From assembly GCA_014382645.1 (NCBI GenBank), contig JACNJI010000122.1:1-8004 (forward strand): DNA of 8,004 bases. Direction: 5' to 3'. The translations under genes were made by a program, and so were the position numbers. The notes under the pieces are model-generated. The model saw nothing but the letters and a program-made list of their open reading frames with translations, had not been told where the DNA came from and searched no databases. The DNA is from Verrucomicrobiota bacterium (GTDB lineage: Bacteria > Verrucomicrobiota > Verrucomicrobiia > Opitutales > Seribacteraceae). Position 1 is the stretch's first letter. Every line of letters begins with the position of its first letter. This document shows positions 7,694-8,004 of this stretch, in pieces.

Positions 7694-7802
7694 AGAAACA
7701 TTGCAGAACTTACTAAAAAAACATGTAAAGTCGACCACCAAGGCGGAAAAGACTTGCGGAAGAAGCCCTTGCCCCCACAAGGAGAAGCGAGACTCAAGTC
7801 CC
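7694..7802. promoter_or_regulatory. Divergent coaD/pgsA control region
   Basis: These 109 bases separate two outward-facing starts and should hold both promoters. Candidate for pgsA (+): TTGCAG 7701-7706, 17-base spacer containing seven A's, TGTAAA 7724-7729. Candidate for coaD (-): TTTACA 7729-7724, 18-base spacer, TGCAAT 7705-7700, which would put transcription within a few bases of the coaD ATG. The two candidates use the same or overlapping hexamers. AAGGAG (7779-7784) is 18 bases from the pgsA ATG, too far for an ordinary ribosome site, and partly pairs into a small hairpin CCTTG/CAAGG (7767-7782). All assignments are by eye. Confidence 0.35.
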
Positions 7803-8004
7803 ATGAATTCCCCAAACCTCATTACCTTGTCGAGAATCCCGTTGATGCTGATCGTCATCGGTTGCCTTTATCTACCACCGGAAGAGGCGTTTCCATGGTC
7901 GCGCCTAACGGCCCTCCTCCTCTTTCTGTTCGCGGCTCTTACCGACTGGCTGGACGGTTGGCTAGCTCGGCGAATGGGGAAAGTTTCTGATTTTGGAAAG
8001 TTTA
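7803..8004 (+). CDS. pgsA: CDP-diacylglycerol--glycerol-3-phosphate 3-phosphatidyltransferase, N-terminal part (cut by window end)
   Basis: Inner-membrane enzyme that makes phosphatidylglycerophosphate from CDP-diacylglycerol and glycerol-3-phosphate, the committed step to phosphatidylglycerol and cardiolipin. The first 67 codons are present. They begin [20 protein letters not shown], matching the PNLxTLxRI opening of the family and TM1. A second hydrophobic helix leads to the CDP-alcohol phosphotransferase signature [20 protein letters not shown], that is D-x2-D-G-x2-A-R-x8-G, which needs a final Asp pair just beyond the window edge. Other members of this superfamily (phosphatidylserine or cardiolipin synthases) share the signature, but the N-terminus fits PgsA best. 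ATG 7803 is the only sensible start; there is no well-placed Shine-Dalgarno. Divergent from coaD. Confidence 0.9.
   Translation, partial: MNSPNLITLSRIPLMLIVIGCLYLPPEEAFPWSRLTALLLFLFAALTDWLDGWLARRMGKVSDFGKF

Noticed and set aside
7694..7858. 55-residue N-terminal extension of CoaD in frame back to 7858
   Set aside because: It runs antisense to the well-supported pgsA start and adds sequence absent from the family; [12 protein letters not shown] is the normal N-terminus.

Overview
The window looks like ordinary chromosome, about half G+C, from a bacterium of the Planctomycetota-Verrucomicrobiota-Chlamydiota (PVC) group, most likely a verrucomicrobial (Opitutia-like) lineage. The main argument is the greA-like gene, whose product carries a GreA domain at the end of a roughly 470-residue N-terminal extension. 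From family knowledge, that arrangement resembles the very long GreA of Chlamydia and relatives. The near absence of Shine-Dalgarno sequences in front of the readable starts fits this but does not prove it. No mobile element, CRISPR array, tRNA or rRNA was seen, and there is no gene-free stretch longer than about 150 bases.

Layout from left to right. (1) Positions 3-2816, + strand: an RND-family efflux pump inner-membrane permease, cut at its 5' end by the window edge. (2) Positions 2813-3748, - strand: an ArsR-type winged-helix domain fused to a SAM-dependent methyltransferase. It converges on the RND gene so tightly that both stop codons lie in one CTAG palindrome. (3) Positions 3807-5696, - strand: the long GreA-domain protein. 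(4) Positions 5850-7181, - strand: a 12-helix major facilitator (TetA/DHA1-like) exporter. (5) Positions 7190-7693, - strand: coaD, the penultimate step of coenzyme A synthesis. (6) Positions 7803-8004, + strand: the beginning of pgsA (phosphatidylglycerophosphate synthase), divergent from coaD and cut by the right edge.

How they may work together. coaD and the MFS gene are 8 bases apart and are very probably co-transcribed. The greA-like gene follows after 153 bases, and the ArsR-methyltransferase gene after a further 58 bases that hold a large imperfect hairpin. The four - strand genes could be one run, but the two longer gaps leave room for internal promoters or terminators. coaD and pgsA share a 109-base divergent control region. 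The RND permease would work with a periplasmic adaptor and an outer-membrane channel, presumably encoded upstream and outside the window.

No obviously new multi-gene system was found. The points most worth a second look are the domain architecture of the GreA-fusion protein, the ArsR-methyltransferase fusion that lacks the usual metal-binding cysteines, the hairpin next to its TTG start, and the convergent RND/ArsR stop overlap with a hairpin beside it.
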